DNA from: Mytilus galloprovincialis
Lineage: Eukaryota > Mollusca > Bivalvia > Mytilida > Mytilidae
Length of the DNA stretch: 64,000 bases
Assembly: GCF_965363235.1 (NCBI RefSeq)
Contig: NC_134845.1
Coordinates: 68,787,261 to 68,851,260 of the forward strand
Direction: 5' to 3'
Positions 1-11,689 of this stretch are shown here, in pieces (the first letter of the stretch is position 1; each line of letters begins with the position of its first letter). The position numbers were made by a program, and so were the translations under genes. Below the pieces are notes generated by a model. The model was not told where the DNA came from and did no database searches. It saw only the letters and a program-made list of their open reading frames with translations.

Positions 1-600
1 AAAAGGGGGTTTGACAAATTGTCGATTTCCCTTGAAAAAAAAGAGGGAAGTAAATAGGACATTCCATTCCATTTAAAAAACAAACGTGTATGGTATTAAA
101 AAATAATTTAATGATTTGATTTGTTGCTGAATAAATTCACAAAAAGACCGTTTTGAAGAGAGAAAACACATAAATTCTAAATAAAATGGTAATGTGAGTA
201 CTGTATTTTGGAATGGAGAGAAACTAAGAACCTAAATATATATAGATGTATACCAACATTATTGACATAAACATATAATTTGTACCTATTCTTTAAAAAC
301 ACAGATCAGAAGTTTCACCTGGTAATCGATTTTAATCTGTATTGTATTATAAACCAATAAAAAATCGTACGATTCCAATCAACATGTAAATGTATTTTCC
401 ATAATTTAAGCTTGCAAAGAGAAATTAAAAACACACAAAGGTGTCAATATTTACACACCCATCGATAAGTTGTCATAAATCACGCATGTGGACGCTGGCA
501 TTAATTAACGGCCAGTATAAGAAGTCAAATCAAGCTGTGATTCATTTCCGCTCTAGATATTAAGAAGATTCAGTAGCAATAAAATTATGTTAAAATTTTT
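1..600. other. no gene seen; AT-rich DNA
   Basis: I see no coding signal, RNA gene or recognisable repeat here beyond ordinary AT-rich sequence. The only landmark is the start of a G-run at the right edge. Confidence 0.5.
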
Positions 601-618
601 TTTTGGTGACCTGAACTG

Positions 619-680
619 GGGGGGGGGGGGGGGGGGGGGCACATGCCCCCTGTGCCCCCCGGTAAATCCGCCACTGTCAT
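619..680. repeat. poly-G tract with MITE-like end
   Basis: A run of about 21 G is followed by C-rich sequence ending in TCCGCCACTG. The same end motif bounds the small palindromic element at 11460-11632, so this is probably a partial copy of that family. Confidence 0.5.
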
Positions 681-718
681 TTGTTGTAGTAAAATATAAA
701 CTCAAAAAGCAGATGGCT

Positions 719-1512
719 AAAACATAGGCAGAAGTCTCAGTAGTCGACGCCATTCTGACAACGTCATGACAAAACATAGGCAGAAGTCTCATTATTAGAC
801 GGCATTCTGACAACGTCATTACAAAACATAGGCAGAAGTCTCATTATTAGACGGCATTCTGACAACGCCATGACAAAACATAGGCAGAAGTCTCATTAGT
901 GGACGGCATTCTGACAACGCCATGACAAAAACATAGGTAGAAGTTCATTGGTCGACGGCATTCTGACAACGCCATGACAAACACATAGGCAGAAGTCTCA
1001 TTAGTCGACAGCATTCTGACAACGCCATGACAAACACATAGGCAGAAGTCTCATTAGTCGACGGCATTCTGACAACGCCATGACAAATACATAGGCAGAA
1101 TTCTCATTAGTCGACGGCATTCTGACAACGCCATGACAAAACGTAAGCAGAATTCTCATTAGTCGACGGCATTCTGACAACGCCATGACAAAACGTAAGC
1201 AGAAGTCTCATTAGTCGATAGCATTCTGACAACACCATGACAAATACATAGGCAGAAGTCTCATTAGTCGACGGCATTCTGACAACGCCATGACAAAACA
1301 TAGGCAGAAGTCTCATTAGTCGACAGCATTCTGACAACGCCATGACAAACACATAGGCAGAAGTCTCATTAGTCGACTGTATTCTGACAACGTCATGACA
1401 AAAACATAGGCAGAAGTCTCATTAGTCGACGGTATTCTGACAACGCCATGACAAAAACATAGGCAGAAGTCTCATTAGTCGACGGCATTCTGACAACGTC
1501 ATGACAAAAACA
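719..1512. repeat. 52-bp minisatellite, about 15 copies
   Basis: A tandem array with a unit of 52-53 bp. Each unit contains CATAGGCAGAAGTCTCATTA, then a GTCGACGGCATTCTGACAAC block, then the linker GCCATGACAAA. Copies differ by a few substitutions and one-base length changes. Because 52 is not a multiple of three, minus-strand reading frames change from unit to unit. The open frames of 60-90 codons here are by-products of the repeat, not genes. Confidence 0.95.
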
Positions 1513-1679
1513 GAAAAACGTCCAAAAGACAAACAACAGTAGAAAGAAGGAGGGGGGGAGGGGCTAGAGGGGGTCTCATCCTGATTTCCCGGTTTTAATA
1601 TCAGAAAATCCCGAAATCCCGGACATATTTTGTTAGAAATCCCGATCCCGATAAACAAGAAATCACCATTTATTTATTA

Positions 1680-3340
1680 AAGAGGTCCTCCACTATTTTA
1701 GGTTTGCAGCTGGACCAAATCACTACTTTCCCACTACTTTCCTTTAAAATTCTGGAACTAATTTTTTTACAGTGTAATTTCACCCCTACTTCCAATTTGA
1801 GGCATCATTAAACATGGAGAAATAAATTTGGAAGAGGTATGAAAAATATTGTAAAGTAAACCAATGTCAACAGTAGGGACTATATTCGCGAACAACGAAA
1901 ATCAAGGGACGACAATTGTGGTCTCGGACCAAATAGGTATAAGAAAATGTGGTGTGAGTGCATATGAGACAACTCTCCATCCAAGTCACAATTTGTAAAC
2001 ATCTGGAAGTAAAATGAAAGTCAATATAATACTTCCATGGTTAAAATCCGTTGAGTTATTATAAAATGCAACATGGTAAAGACAACATAAAGAAAAAGAG
2101 GAGCATTACGATTGGAAGAAAATTACAAGTGCAATATGACACAATTCTTTATGTGTATAAATGTAAATGTCGGTTGTCTGACTTCCGGTTATATTGGCCC
2201 TTTGGTACACACCATACGACCTTTTGCACACAAACAACCTGGCTTATCTCTTGGTGATTGCCCAAATGGTACACATTGACCTTCAAATGCGCAAGCTGTA
2301 ATAAAAAAGAAACGAAATTACTTTCCTTTATTAAGCCAACACTATTATTGATGTTTTTGCGAGGTCATGTTTGTTTCGTATATGTGACGATTTCTTCTTA
2401 TTTATATATCTGGCACATCTTCAAGGTCATCTATCTGAAAATATACTTTACTAGTAATTTTATTTTATAAAGTTATGCCGAGTTTTGGATGAGTTTGGAG
2501 TAAGGGTACAGTATGTATTACAGGAGACGGTTACCATGAAGACGCACTCGGTATCAATCCGTTGGAAGCCCATGCAGTTTCCTCAGAAGGCTGTTTTTAC
2601 TCGATTTTGAATATTTCTAACAGATTTACTAGACTTTTAAACTCGGTTAACTACAATGTACCTACTGTTGACTCAAAATGTAACCAATATATTACAATGG
2701 TATTTGTATGTTAATCATATGATTTCTTCGTTTTCTTCTCTGGTTGATTGTTGAGCTTTTCAAAAATACCAGGAATCAGTGTCAACAACACATCTTACGA
2801 CTAATGTTGATCGTAAATATACCGAATTGTTCACGACTTATGACCCACTTTTGATGTAAGATTTTTTGTGAATCTGATCACAGTCATATACTTAAGATAT
2901 TTTAGAATTTATGGCGGCCATCTTGAAATAAGTCGCCATATTAAATGTTGAGTGTGAGTCCATAGCTAATATTACTCAGTACACAAAAATGATGTGCCAG
3001 TTAGTATTTTAGAGTGTGGTATATTGCAAAGAAAACGATCAAACGAGTTCCTTTATATATTATTTTCTTCCAATTAATGTTTTTTAAAGAATATAAAATG
3101 TGTCGTTCGAAGTGAGAAATATGTTTAGAGTGTTTTTTCAATGTTCTGATGCTCGGACTTTTATATAATTGACACATCTGAATCTGAATGATTAGGAAAA
3201 CAAAATACACTTTTTTTGCGTGATAGGCGGAGTAGCAACAATACCCGTTTTAAAGGCTTTGGTTCCACCTGGACGGGGTTCGAACCCATGAAAACATTGA
3301 ATGAAGATAAAGTATTTATGTAGAAAAAACGTATAAAGTT
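1680..3340. other. no gene seen; short repeat remnants
   Basis: No convincing exon. Positions 1948-2000 resemble a diverged end of the retroelement tail repeat found elsewhere in the window (compare 48938-49100). The rest is unassigned AT-rich DNA. Confidence 0.4.
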
Positions 3341-3344
3341 AGAC

Positions 3345-6300
3345 CTAACCTTTCATTCTTTTAATTTGTCTTCGCCCACGTCGACCACACTTTATACCAT
3401 GACATTTATCTTCTCCGGAATCATATTCGTGCCAGTTAGTACCTCGTCGATGGCAAACATCAGCATTCTTTTCTTTGCAATGTTTTGACCCTGTGGAATG
3501 AAACAAAAACATATATAGAGATGGTGATATAATAGCCGAATGACACAATTGTTGAAGGGCAGCTCTTCTGTAACATGTTCGTGTTACTTAAAACAAAAAT
3601 AATTGTTCAAGATCAACCCAATCGATTGAATATGACTTTTATAGAGGTTATCCCCATGGAGTGTTTAAAAGAAAAACGTATCATTATGCAGATAAGCATT
3701 TATAATATTAGAGTGTGGTATATTGCAATTAAAAAAAAAATATCTCAATAGTCCTGTCATGTAGTGTTATTGTTTTAGTGTTATATTCAACATTGCAAAA
3801 AAAAAAAACCGCGAGGTTTGGCTAGCCGCAAAACCAGGTTCAACCCACCATTGTTTTTCTGAAAATGTCCTGTACTAAGTCAGGAAAATGGCAGTTGTTA
3901 TCTTATAGTTCGTTTCTGTGTGTGTTGCATTGTCGTTTTGGTTTATTTGCTGCACTTCAGTGTTTCTGTTTCAGTTTTAGTTTGTAACGCGGATTTGTTT
4001 TCTCTTGATTTATGACTTTCGAACACCGGTATACTACTGTTGCCATCTATCAATCCCATAGGCAACTTACACGTTATTCCCACCAACAGTAATAACTAAA
4101 ATGCACATATTGTGAAATTAAATGAGTCCATAAAAAAAGTTATCAAAGGTACCATGATTATAAGTTAATACGCCATACGCGCGTTTCGTCTTCATAAGAC
4201 TCATCAGTGACGCTCAGATCAAAATAGTTATAAAGCCAAACAAGTACAAAGTTTAAGAGCATTGAGGACCCAAAATTCCAAAAAGTTGTGCCAAATACGG
4301 CTAAGGTAATCTATTCCTGGGTTAAGAAAAATTAAAAGTTTTGTAAACAGGAAATATATAAAAATGACCATATAATTGATATTCATGTCAACACCGAAGT
4401 GCTGACTACTGGGCAGGTAAAACCCTCGGGGGCGAAACGTCCACCAGCAGTGGCATCGACCCAGTGGTGTTTATGTCATAAAACCTGATTAATTCAAATG
4501 TTATATTATCACACCAATATAATGAATGGAAAAGAACTGTTACATTCCTGATTAAGAACAGTCATTTTCCAAGAACAATTGTGTGTAAAATCTGTTTTTT
4601 TTTCATGATAGCTAGCTATACTTCCCACTTGCATGGCTGTTATTTATAGTTCCGTTATATTGACAAAATTGGGTGAGCCATCAATACAGGTATAATTGAT
4701 TAATGTGACAATAACTTTCACCCAGTAGTAACAATTTTGTAAGCATACAATTATTAAAGTTTGAATCATTTTTCTTTAAATAAGGTACGAACATACGAGC
4801 TAGTGATTCTATTTTGCTAATGAATCTTTTCCCTTTCACCAACCGGGCGACACATTTCTCGGTGATACAGGATTCGCCTTCAATCTTTCCCCATATTGCT
4901 TTATTCTTCTTGCAGCCTTCACTTGTGTCACAACCTATTTACAAATGTAAATGTGTAGTAATACAAAGTAATAAGCAGAAAGTATAATGATATAAAAAAA
5001 TATAACGATCGCCTGCAAGATATTGAAGTATGAACAAATAAACTTACGGTAGGTCTACTTCACTTCATTCTGATAAGGAATTTATACTTATAATCTTAAA
5101 CTGTAGTAAAAAATAATAATCTTGTATTGAAATCGTTTTGCATATGGTAAGACAAAAGTCAGTATAATGAGATGTTCATTTCAATAACAAAACGTGACGA
5201 GTGAATCGATTTCAGAATGCCAACAAAACCAGTATACATACCTATACTAATAGAAGAGATACAATCTGCGACTTAGTCAACATACTTACTTTTGTTTTCG
5301 TTGTATATTTTTTAGATATATATATATATATATATATTACAAAGCTACAGTATATAAAAAGGTGTAAATGTACACTAGTGTAGTAGATAAGACATTTATT
5401 TACAAGAGTCATTAAACACTGCTTATTACCAAGTTTTTTAACTTCTACAATTCCATTTAAATCGCATTTTAGTACTGAACAAGCGTTAGGCATTAATAAA
5501 TCATCCTGGTCATAACATTCACCGTCCACTTTACATCCTGCAAAGAAATTAGATGTTAACAGTGTGTGATATTGCAAACAGATTCTGAGGACAGTGTGTT
5601 CCATTTCTAACAGAGTAGGATATTGTGTGATATTGCAAACAGATTCTGAGGACAGTATGTTCCATTGCTTACATAGTAGGATAGTGTGTGATTTTGCTCA
5701 AAAAATATATCACAAAAATAAAGAACTCCGAGGAAAAATAAAAACAGAAAAGTCCCTAATTAAATGGCAAAAAAGCGCTTAAAAACATCAAACGAATGGA
5801 GGGAGATGTTTTATTGCTAACAGAGTACCTTGCTGTTCAGTGTGAGCCAATCCTATACAGTGAAGGCTGTAATTCATTACTGAGTGTGCTAAATTGTTAT
5901 CGTCTTCATTGGTGTCATCTTCTTGTGTTTGTGGTGGTATGTTTTCATTTGTTTGCAGCACTTGTTTTTGATAGTATGTTGTTCAAGATACCTGTTACAA
6001 ATAGGACATTAAAACATGTATGGTTTTCAGTATTCTGAAATCTGGTTTGTTAAGGAGAATGGTTTAATCGTGAGAGGAAGACGAAATGTAATATCTTCAT
6101 TATCCTCCTCGACTGAAATGTCCAGGACAACACGCTACTCCAAAAAATGCGAACAGATCATAGTATTCGTTAGCAACATTATTCCTTAACTCCAACCAAC
6201 GATGTTTTGTCGTGTGAAACGATGTTTTATCGCGTTAAATGAAGTTTTAACGCGTACAATGCAGTTTTAACGCGTTAAATGATATTTCAACACGTTAAAT

Positions 6301-9300
6301 GACATTTTAACGCGATAAATGATGTTTTAACGCGTTAAAATAATGTATCGTAGCAACGTTATTGTGTTGAATTTAACGCGTTAATGTGATTTATTATGAC
6401 ACATTATGGCCAGTGCGACGGATATTTTATCGCGATAAACGTCTATTTTCATCTACGGGATAAATCCCAAACTTGATAATTGCAAATTTTAACGCGTTAA
6501 ATATATTGATTTCTTTTCGCGTTAAAATCTTCTTTTAACGCGTTAAAACTGTATTTATCACGTTAAATGTGATTTTATCGCGTTACTTTATCGGGTTTTT
6601 GACATGATCGGCCTCTCATATAATACTTACCTTTGCTTTGTTTGATAACGTATATACTTTCTTCCATCGTGCATTTAAAGAACGCACACTCTTTTCTATC
6701 CATCCAGTGGGTATCCAGGTCAAGACAGAGCCCATTGTCGTTTTCACATCCTTCAAAGTATGAAATGATAGGGTATACTTTTGATTTTGCTTTTATTTTT
6801 AAGAAAAGACAAAAAACAACATAAATGTTAACTCTTAACTTTACTTGCACGGCATCCCATGACGCAACTCATAATTATACGTTTCGAAGGAGAGTTGAGC
6901 ACTTACAAGAATGTAAACTCACCACATTCTAAAAATAATTAAATCTTTCTTAAGTCAAGGCCTTAATGTGATAGTGTTCTTGGTTGCTGTTTGCCTTTTT
7001 TGTTGTTCTATTATTGTTTTTTCGTTAATCAGGGGGTTGGATTTTTCATTTGATTTGTTTTACATTTTACTAATTAGGGGCCTTTAATAGCGGACTTTAA
7101 AGTATAGGCTTTAAACTGTTCCTTGTTGAACGCCACACCGAAACATATAACCGCTAAAATCCACGTCATTTCGACCATGTTAAGTATAATTTTCCTTGGC
7201 AATAATAACACACCAATTTATTTTATGCTACTAGTAATTGGTGGATGAGTATATTAGAATCAAGGTAACAATCAACCATTAAATACCATAGGAGCAGACA
7301 TTTAAATTTTTATGAACAATATGGTATTACCAATGTTATTTCAACTGATCGGGCGGAGCTTACGTTTTAATTTGCATAAGGATAGTCTATTTGAAGATGT
7401 GTGTAATAAAGATGGTTGCTGTTATAATTATTACTGATTTCTAATCAACTATCAGTGTCATATAAGGAATTTACAAAATAATGACTGGACACTTCATTGA
7501 TGAGTTTATCCTAAAACACCTATCTATAGATGGACCGGTTTATTGTGAGCGAATCGGTTAAACCCCGCCCAGCTTATCCTGATTTTTATGAACAACATGG
7601 TATTCAGAAGTAAGAGTATGGCTAATCCTGATTTTTTCCCTTTTATCATTAAAGACTTCGTGCACTCTAAAGGATATCAAAGGCAAAGTAACTTATATTT
7701 CTTTAGCCTAAACGGAAATGACAAGCCTTTTTATAGCTAGGATGAGATGTTCTACATTGCATTATTGAAATGCAACGGTTACAAATACATATAACGTCAA
7801 GAAAAGCAACGGGAACCTATACTTTTGGACTATAAATACTGCTCTTATAATTGTCCCTTAATATTAGAAAGGTTTCCTTAAAGAATCTACTTTTTGAATA
7901 TATAAAAAAAGAAGATGTGGTATGATTGCCAATGAGACAACTGTCCACAAGATACCAAAATGACACAGACATTAACAACTATAGGTCGTCGTACGGCCTT
8001 CAACAATGAGCAAAGCCCATACAGCATAGTCAGCTATAAAAGGCCCCGATAAGACAATGTAAAACAATTCAAACAGGAAAACTAACGGCCTTATTTATAT
8101 GAAAAAATGAAGTCTGTATCTTGAAAAAGACTACCATTGTCGCCTATGGAAAAATTAATCGTAGTTTGAATTATTCAAACTGCATGGTTGTAAATAAAGG
8201 CAACAGTAGTATACCGCTATTCAAAACTCATAAATCCATGGACAAAAAACAAAATCGGAGTAAAAAACTAAAACCGAGGGAAACGCATTTAATATAAGAG
8301 GAGAACAACGACACAACACTAAAATGTAACACTAACAGAAACGGACCAAGCATCAGACAAAATCCCACGAGAATAACAAATATAACATTAAAACCAAACA
8401 CATGAATTTGGGATAGACAAGTACCGTGACACGTCTTATCGCAATATGAAATTACACTCAAAAATAAGAAAAAAACAAACGACGCAACGTTAAAATGTAA
8501 CACACACAGAAACGAACAATAATATAAGAAAGTCTTACCATCGTTGATTACCGTATTGACTTTTCCATCATCGCCACAATGGTGTACTTTACAAACTGTA
8601 TGGTTTTAAGAAAGTCTTACCATCATTGATTACCGTATTGACTTTTCCATCATCGCCACAACGGTGTACTTTACAAACTGTATGGTTTTAAGAAAGTCTT
8701 ACCATCATTGATTACCGTATTGACTTTTCCATCATCGCCACAGCGGTGTACTTTACATCCTAACGCCCAGCTTTCTCCTGGAGCCTTTCTTTTTCCTTGC
8801 CATAAACAGTGGTCGACATCTGCAATATTTATAAGTATGAAATATCATTATACAATTACATATTGGTTATTATGGAGGGTTGTCTCATTGGCACTCATAC
8901 CACATCTTACTATACCTATTAGGATGATAAACTTGATGATGTCTGAATAGTCAGTACAAAAATAATTAAGTTTTCCGAAAGTACGCGAAAACGTTTGCTT
9001 CCTGTCAATAGTTTTTAAACTATTAATCTACAAGTTACTAGTAATAGTTCATAGCGAGTATTTGCCTTTAGTAGTTAGTTTATACTCAGTCAATATTGTT
9101 TGAAACTATTAAGCGGTAAATAGTCTTTTTACGAGAAAATGCTTGCTTCCTGTAAGTAGTTTGTATCCAGTCACTCTCAATACATAGTGTTAGTATAAAT
9201 CTGCTGTCAAAGTTGGAGAACACTGTACTCCGTATTGCCACCAATGTACTAGGGATTAATTAAATTCAGAACACCAAATGCGCGTTTCTTCTGTATATAA

Positions 9301-11115
9301 GGCTCATGGAAAACAATCGATTTTAAAGAGTTGGAAAATTATCAAAAATAACGTAAGTAAACATTGATGAAACGAAAATTTCAGAAACGTTGTTCCAAAA
9401 GATTTTCAGACCATCTAAGCGTTGGGATTTTTTTTAAAGCAGTAATTACTCAGAACAAAATGCAATTCCTTAATTATATTTCCGCTTACTACCTACGTAA
9501 AGCACATAAAAAATAAGCGAACTTCAACAGTTTATTGAGAATTGATCTGAATAATTCAAAATAACTTAGAGTATTTAAATCGACTACTGGCCAGGAATTA
9601 GGGCTACTATATTTGTATATTCCAATTACCTGTTAAAACCCTTCAAATGAATTTCATATTAGCACAAGAGTGTCGATACCATACGGGGGGATCGTCCTTG
9701 TAAAAAGTCAACAAAGACATTTTAAGACTATAAAAGTACGTTTAGGCAACTATGAAGGCAATCAAAAACCATTATTCATAAACAAAGAAAAGACAGAAAG
9801 AAAAACATGCCACTAAACGTTAATTAAGTCAGTCAGCCACAGAATCAAGGAGAAGATAACTCAACCTTGCGTTTGATACCACTGTTGAACATAATCGGAG
9901 TCTCCTTTGACTAAGATACCCCAAATCATGATGGTGGCCTTAAAACATTCAAACGTATATAAACTTCCACTTTACCATTTGGAACCGATGGCTCAATACT
10001 GTCCTAATACATGAAAACCTCGTAACTCTATGAAGGAAGTTATGACAGAAAACGCAAGCGTGTGTACTTGAAAATATATACATCAGATTCATAGGCAGCT
10101 GGAATTCTACAACTCAAAAATAGGACTGAACTTGTTTGTTGTAAAGTTAAGTTATCAACCGATCATCTCTGTCAATTTCGAGCAATGTAAAGATATGAAA
10201 CAGAATGAAACCGGTATCAGCTGCCATGTTTCTTCCCAAACAAGTACAAGTACATTTTTTTATAGGAATATACAATTTGGTAATAAGGTATCAACATATT
10301 CAAGTGTCACCGAGTTTGTTTTTGTATACTAGTATTTAAATTTCACTTCCAACTTCGATCTCATTGTTTATAGTGAAGAGATTCCAATGATGTACACAGT
10401 AGGGATTAAATGTATATTTTATTATTTATGTGCTAAATGCAGTATTGTCAACATTATCTTTTTTTAATTCTTAAATCGACCCCGAAAGTGTTTAAGAGTT
10501 TTTTTATTTTGATAAATTATTTATATTTGCATTCGTTTTCATCGAGTAATTCTTCCATTACATCAAAGTTATACTCATTGAAACTGATTAAGTTTGTGAT
10601 CTGTTCGAAATATAAAAGAACTTAATAATATTGTCAAAAAGTAAAATAACAAAACATACCGAACTACAAGGAAAATTCAAAATGAAAGTCCCTTGCTAAA
10701 CAAATGACAAAATCGCAGTTAATTTTGACAATTTTCAATCAAACTGACTGTAAAAGAGAATTATTATTTAACTATTCCACTTTCCACTTTCATTAATGGT
10801 AGAATTAAAAAAAAAAAACCAAATATATTTTTTTTATATCTCGTAGTTAAAGCCCCTTTAATGAAGTACTGAATTGTATATATATATAATATTTATCATA
10901 ATTGAAATGTATAGACTGTATTACATTTGGAATAGAGAATATAGAATGGAAATTAAATTTAAAATAAATGTAACGAAAATTAAATATAAAATAAATTTAA
11001 TAACTTGCAAGTTCGTAAATGATTTAAAGCTCTTGTAAGACATGACTAAGAATAACTTACCAGCAAAAACAGCATTTACTATACACAGTAAGAAACTTAA
11101 AGACAGGAGAAACAT
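3345..11115 (-). CDS. secreted protein with five exon-encoded cysteine modules
   Basis: I infer a six-exon gene, 11061-11115, 8703-8819, 6631-6750, 5430-5537, 4797-4934 and 3345-3490, giving 684 nt (227 aa plus stop). Every intron has GT and AG ends and every junction is phase 1, so the internal exons are 117, 120, 108 and 138 nt, all multiples of three. Exon 1 encodes a hydrophobic signal peptide (starting MFLLSLSF, ending near NAVFA) before a GTAAGT donor. An in-frame ATG also lies at 11160. Each later exon encodes one module, roughly C-x(5-8)-C-x6-W-x(5-10)-C-x4-C. The first module lacks the first cysteine and the third has Leu for Trp. The last exon ends in a basic tail and TAG. The spacing is faintly like half a single von Willebrand C domain, but I do not recognise the family. 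Likely secreted; function unknown. Exon calls are strong; linkage into one transcript is inferred from phase. Confidence 0.72.
3765..4065 (+). repeat. dispersed repeat, R3 family fragment
   Basis: This copy contains CAAAACCAGGTTCAACCCAC, then a CTGTACTAAGTCAGGAAAAT block, and ends near CGGTATACTACTGTTGCC. Similar copies lie at 17860-18400 (+) and 8175-8517 (-). It lies in the last intron of the cysteine-module gene. Confidence 0.7.
4138..4470 (+). repeat. dispersed repeat, R2 family
   Basis: The core reads CGCGCGTTTCGTCTTCATAA then GACTCATCAGTGACGCTC. This copy extends right into a GGGGGCGAAACG-containing segment. Related fragments are at 17246-17440, 22820-22935, 26183-26400, and inverted at 43015-43160 and 52965-53108. 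It resembles a common mussel repeat, probably a SINE or retroelement tail. Confidence 0.75.
5700..5805 (-). repeat. dispersed repeat, R4 family fragment
   Basis: Reverse-strand copy of the end that reads TTTTCCTCGGAGTTC in the fuller copies at 26985-27195 and 39240-39460. It sits in an intron of the cysteine-module gene, next to a ~55-bp local duplication at 5570-5690. Confidence 0.6.
6200..6597. repeat. ACGCGTT palindrome array, 20-bp period
   Basis: From 6200 to 6345 a 20-bp unit, close to TTTTAACGCGTTAAATGATG, repeats about seven times with variants (ATCGCG, AACACG). More copies occur near 6375 and 6430, and a second block spans 6485-6597. The core TTTAACGCGTTAAA is self-complementary. 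The array lies immediately 3' (in gene sense) of the exon at 6631-6750. Confidence 0.85.
7908..8130 (-). repeat. R1 tail repeat (retroelement 3' end)
   Basis: Begins AAGAAGATGTGGTATGATTG and continues through the block shared with 19858-20060, where the same sequence forms the 3' tail of a reverse-transcriptase element. This looks like a 5'-truncated copy without coding sequence. Confidence 0.8.
8175..8517 (-). repeat. dispersed repeat, R3 family
   Basis: Reverse complement of the R3 copy at 17860-18400. Both have an internal CGTGTCACGGTACTTTTCTATC-like segment and GGTATACTACTGTTG. The hydrophobic open frame it contains (8228-8503) resembles that of the other copy because both are the same repeat, so I do not call it a gene. 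Confidence 0.8.
8539..8595 (-). CDS. duplicated mini-exon, cysteine-module gene
   Basis: A 57-nt phase 1-1 cassette with an upstream CAG acceptor and a downstream GTAAGA donor. It encodes the second half of the first cysteine module (CKVHHCGDDGKVNTVIND). It is part of an 82-bp tandem duplication (8526-8607) of the 3' end of exon 8703-8819 and its donor. If spliced in, it would add 19 aa in frame. It could equally be a silent intronic duplicate. Confidence 0.45.
8621..8677 (-). CDS. duplicated mini-exon, cysteine-module gene
   Basis: The second 57-nt copy (CKVHRCGDDGKVNTVIND), in the 82-bp unit 8608-8689. It has the same CAG acceptor, the same GTAAGA donor and the same symmetric phase as the neighbouring copy. 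Near-identity of the copies suggests recent duplication. Whether it is spliced is unknown. Confidence 0.45.
9770..10090 (-). repeat. diverged dispersed repeat, R5 family fragment
   Basis: Contains CACTTTACCATTTGGAACC and neighbouring segments also seen at 12480-12640 and 47350-47530. No exon is seen between this and the signal-peptide exon at 11061. Confidence 0.45.
10630..10745 (-). repeat. dispersed repeat, R4 family fragment
   Basis: A diverged reverse-strand copy of the R4 end (CCGAACTACAAGGAAAATTC on the plus strand) in intron 1 of the cysteine-module gene. Confidence 0.5.
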
Positions 11116-11459
11116 TTTCAAAAATACAACAAAATGTGTCGTAAAATATCGTAGATTCAATCTTTACTGATCTTACTCAATAATCTTTGATACAGCACAA
11201 CCATATGTTACTTGTAACATTTCACGTATTGTTTATTTGTTCCGCTGTCTATCTCATTTTTTCAACATTTGAATCAATAAGCGGTTTCCGCCTATTCACG
11301 GTATTATAACTGTTTCATGGTTATGCATATCTTGATTCAAATATCAATATAATAAGTCAAGTTATATATCTACAATTTCAGAACAGAGGTAATATTTTAT
11401 TAATATATATGATCAAATAAATGAGGTCAACATTACATTTACTTATATATATACCAAGA

Positions 11460-11632
11460 CAGTGGCGGATCCAACCACTTTAAAAAGGGGGAGGGGGGGG
11501 GGATTCCCAACACAGAGTAAAGGGGGGTTCCAACTATATGCTCCCATTCAAATCCATTGATCGGCCAAAAAAAAAGGGGGGTTCCAACCCCCGGAACCCC
11601 CCCCCCCCCCCTTCCCCCCGGATCCGCCACTG
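11460..11632. mobile_element. small palindromic element with GC-rich core
   Basis: Both ends match as inverted repeats: CAGTGGCGGATCC on the left and GGATCCGCCACTG on the right, with runs of G and C inside. Partial copies occur at 619-680 and 45940-45978. This is MITE-like; the superfamily is not determined. The Gly/Pro-rich open frames here are by-products of the palindrome. Confidence 0.7.
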
Positions 11633-11689
11633 CAAGAAAAATGTAGTATGATTACATTTGTAGATATGAAACAAGACAACCGGATACCA

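Noticed and set aside
719-1512. CRISPR array
   Set aside because: Unit-to-unit repetition is continuous with no unique spacers, and the genome is eukaryotic.
553-1658. Several minus-strand open frames of 60-90 codons (MALSECRRLMRLL type)
   Set aside because: They are frames through the 52-bp minisatellite and change frame with each unit; no start or splice support.
8228-8503. Hydrophobic 91-codon frame
   Set aside because: It is the R3 repeat; a similar frame appears in the other R3 copy at 18108-18398.
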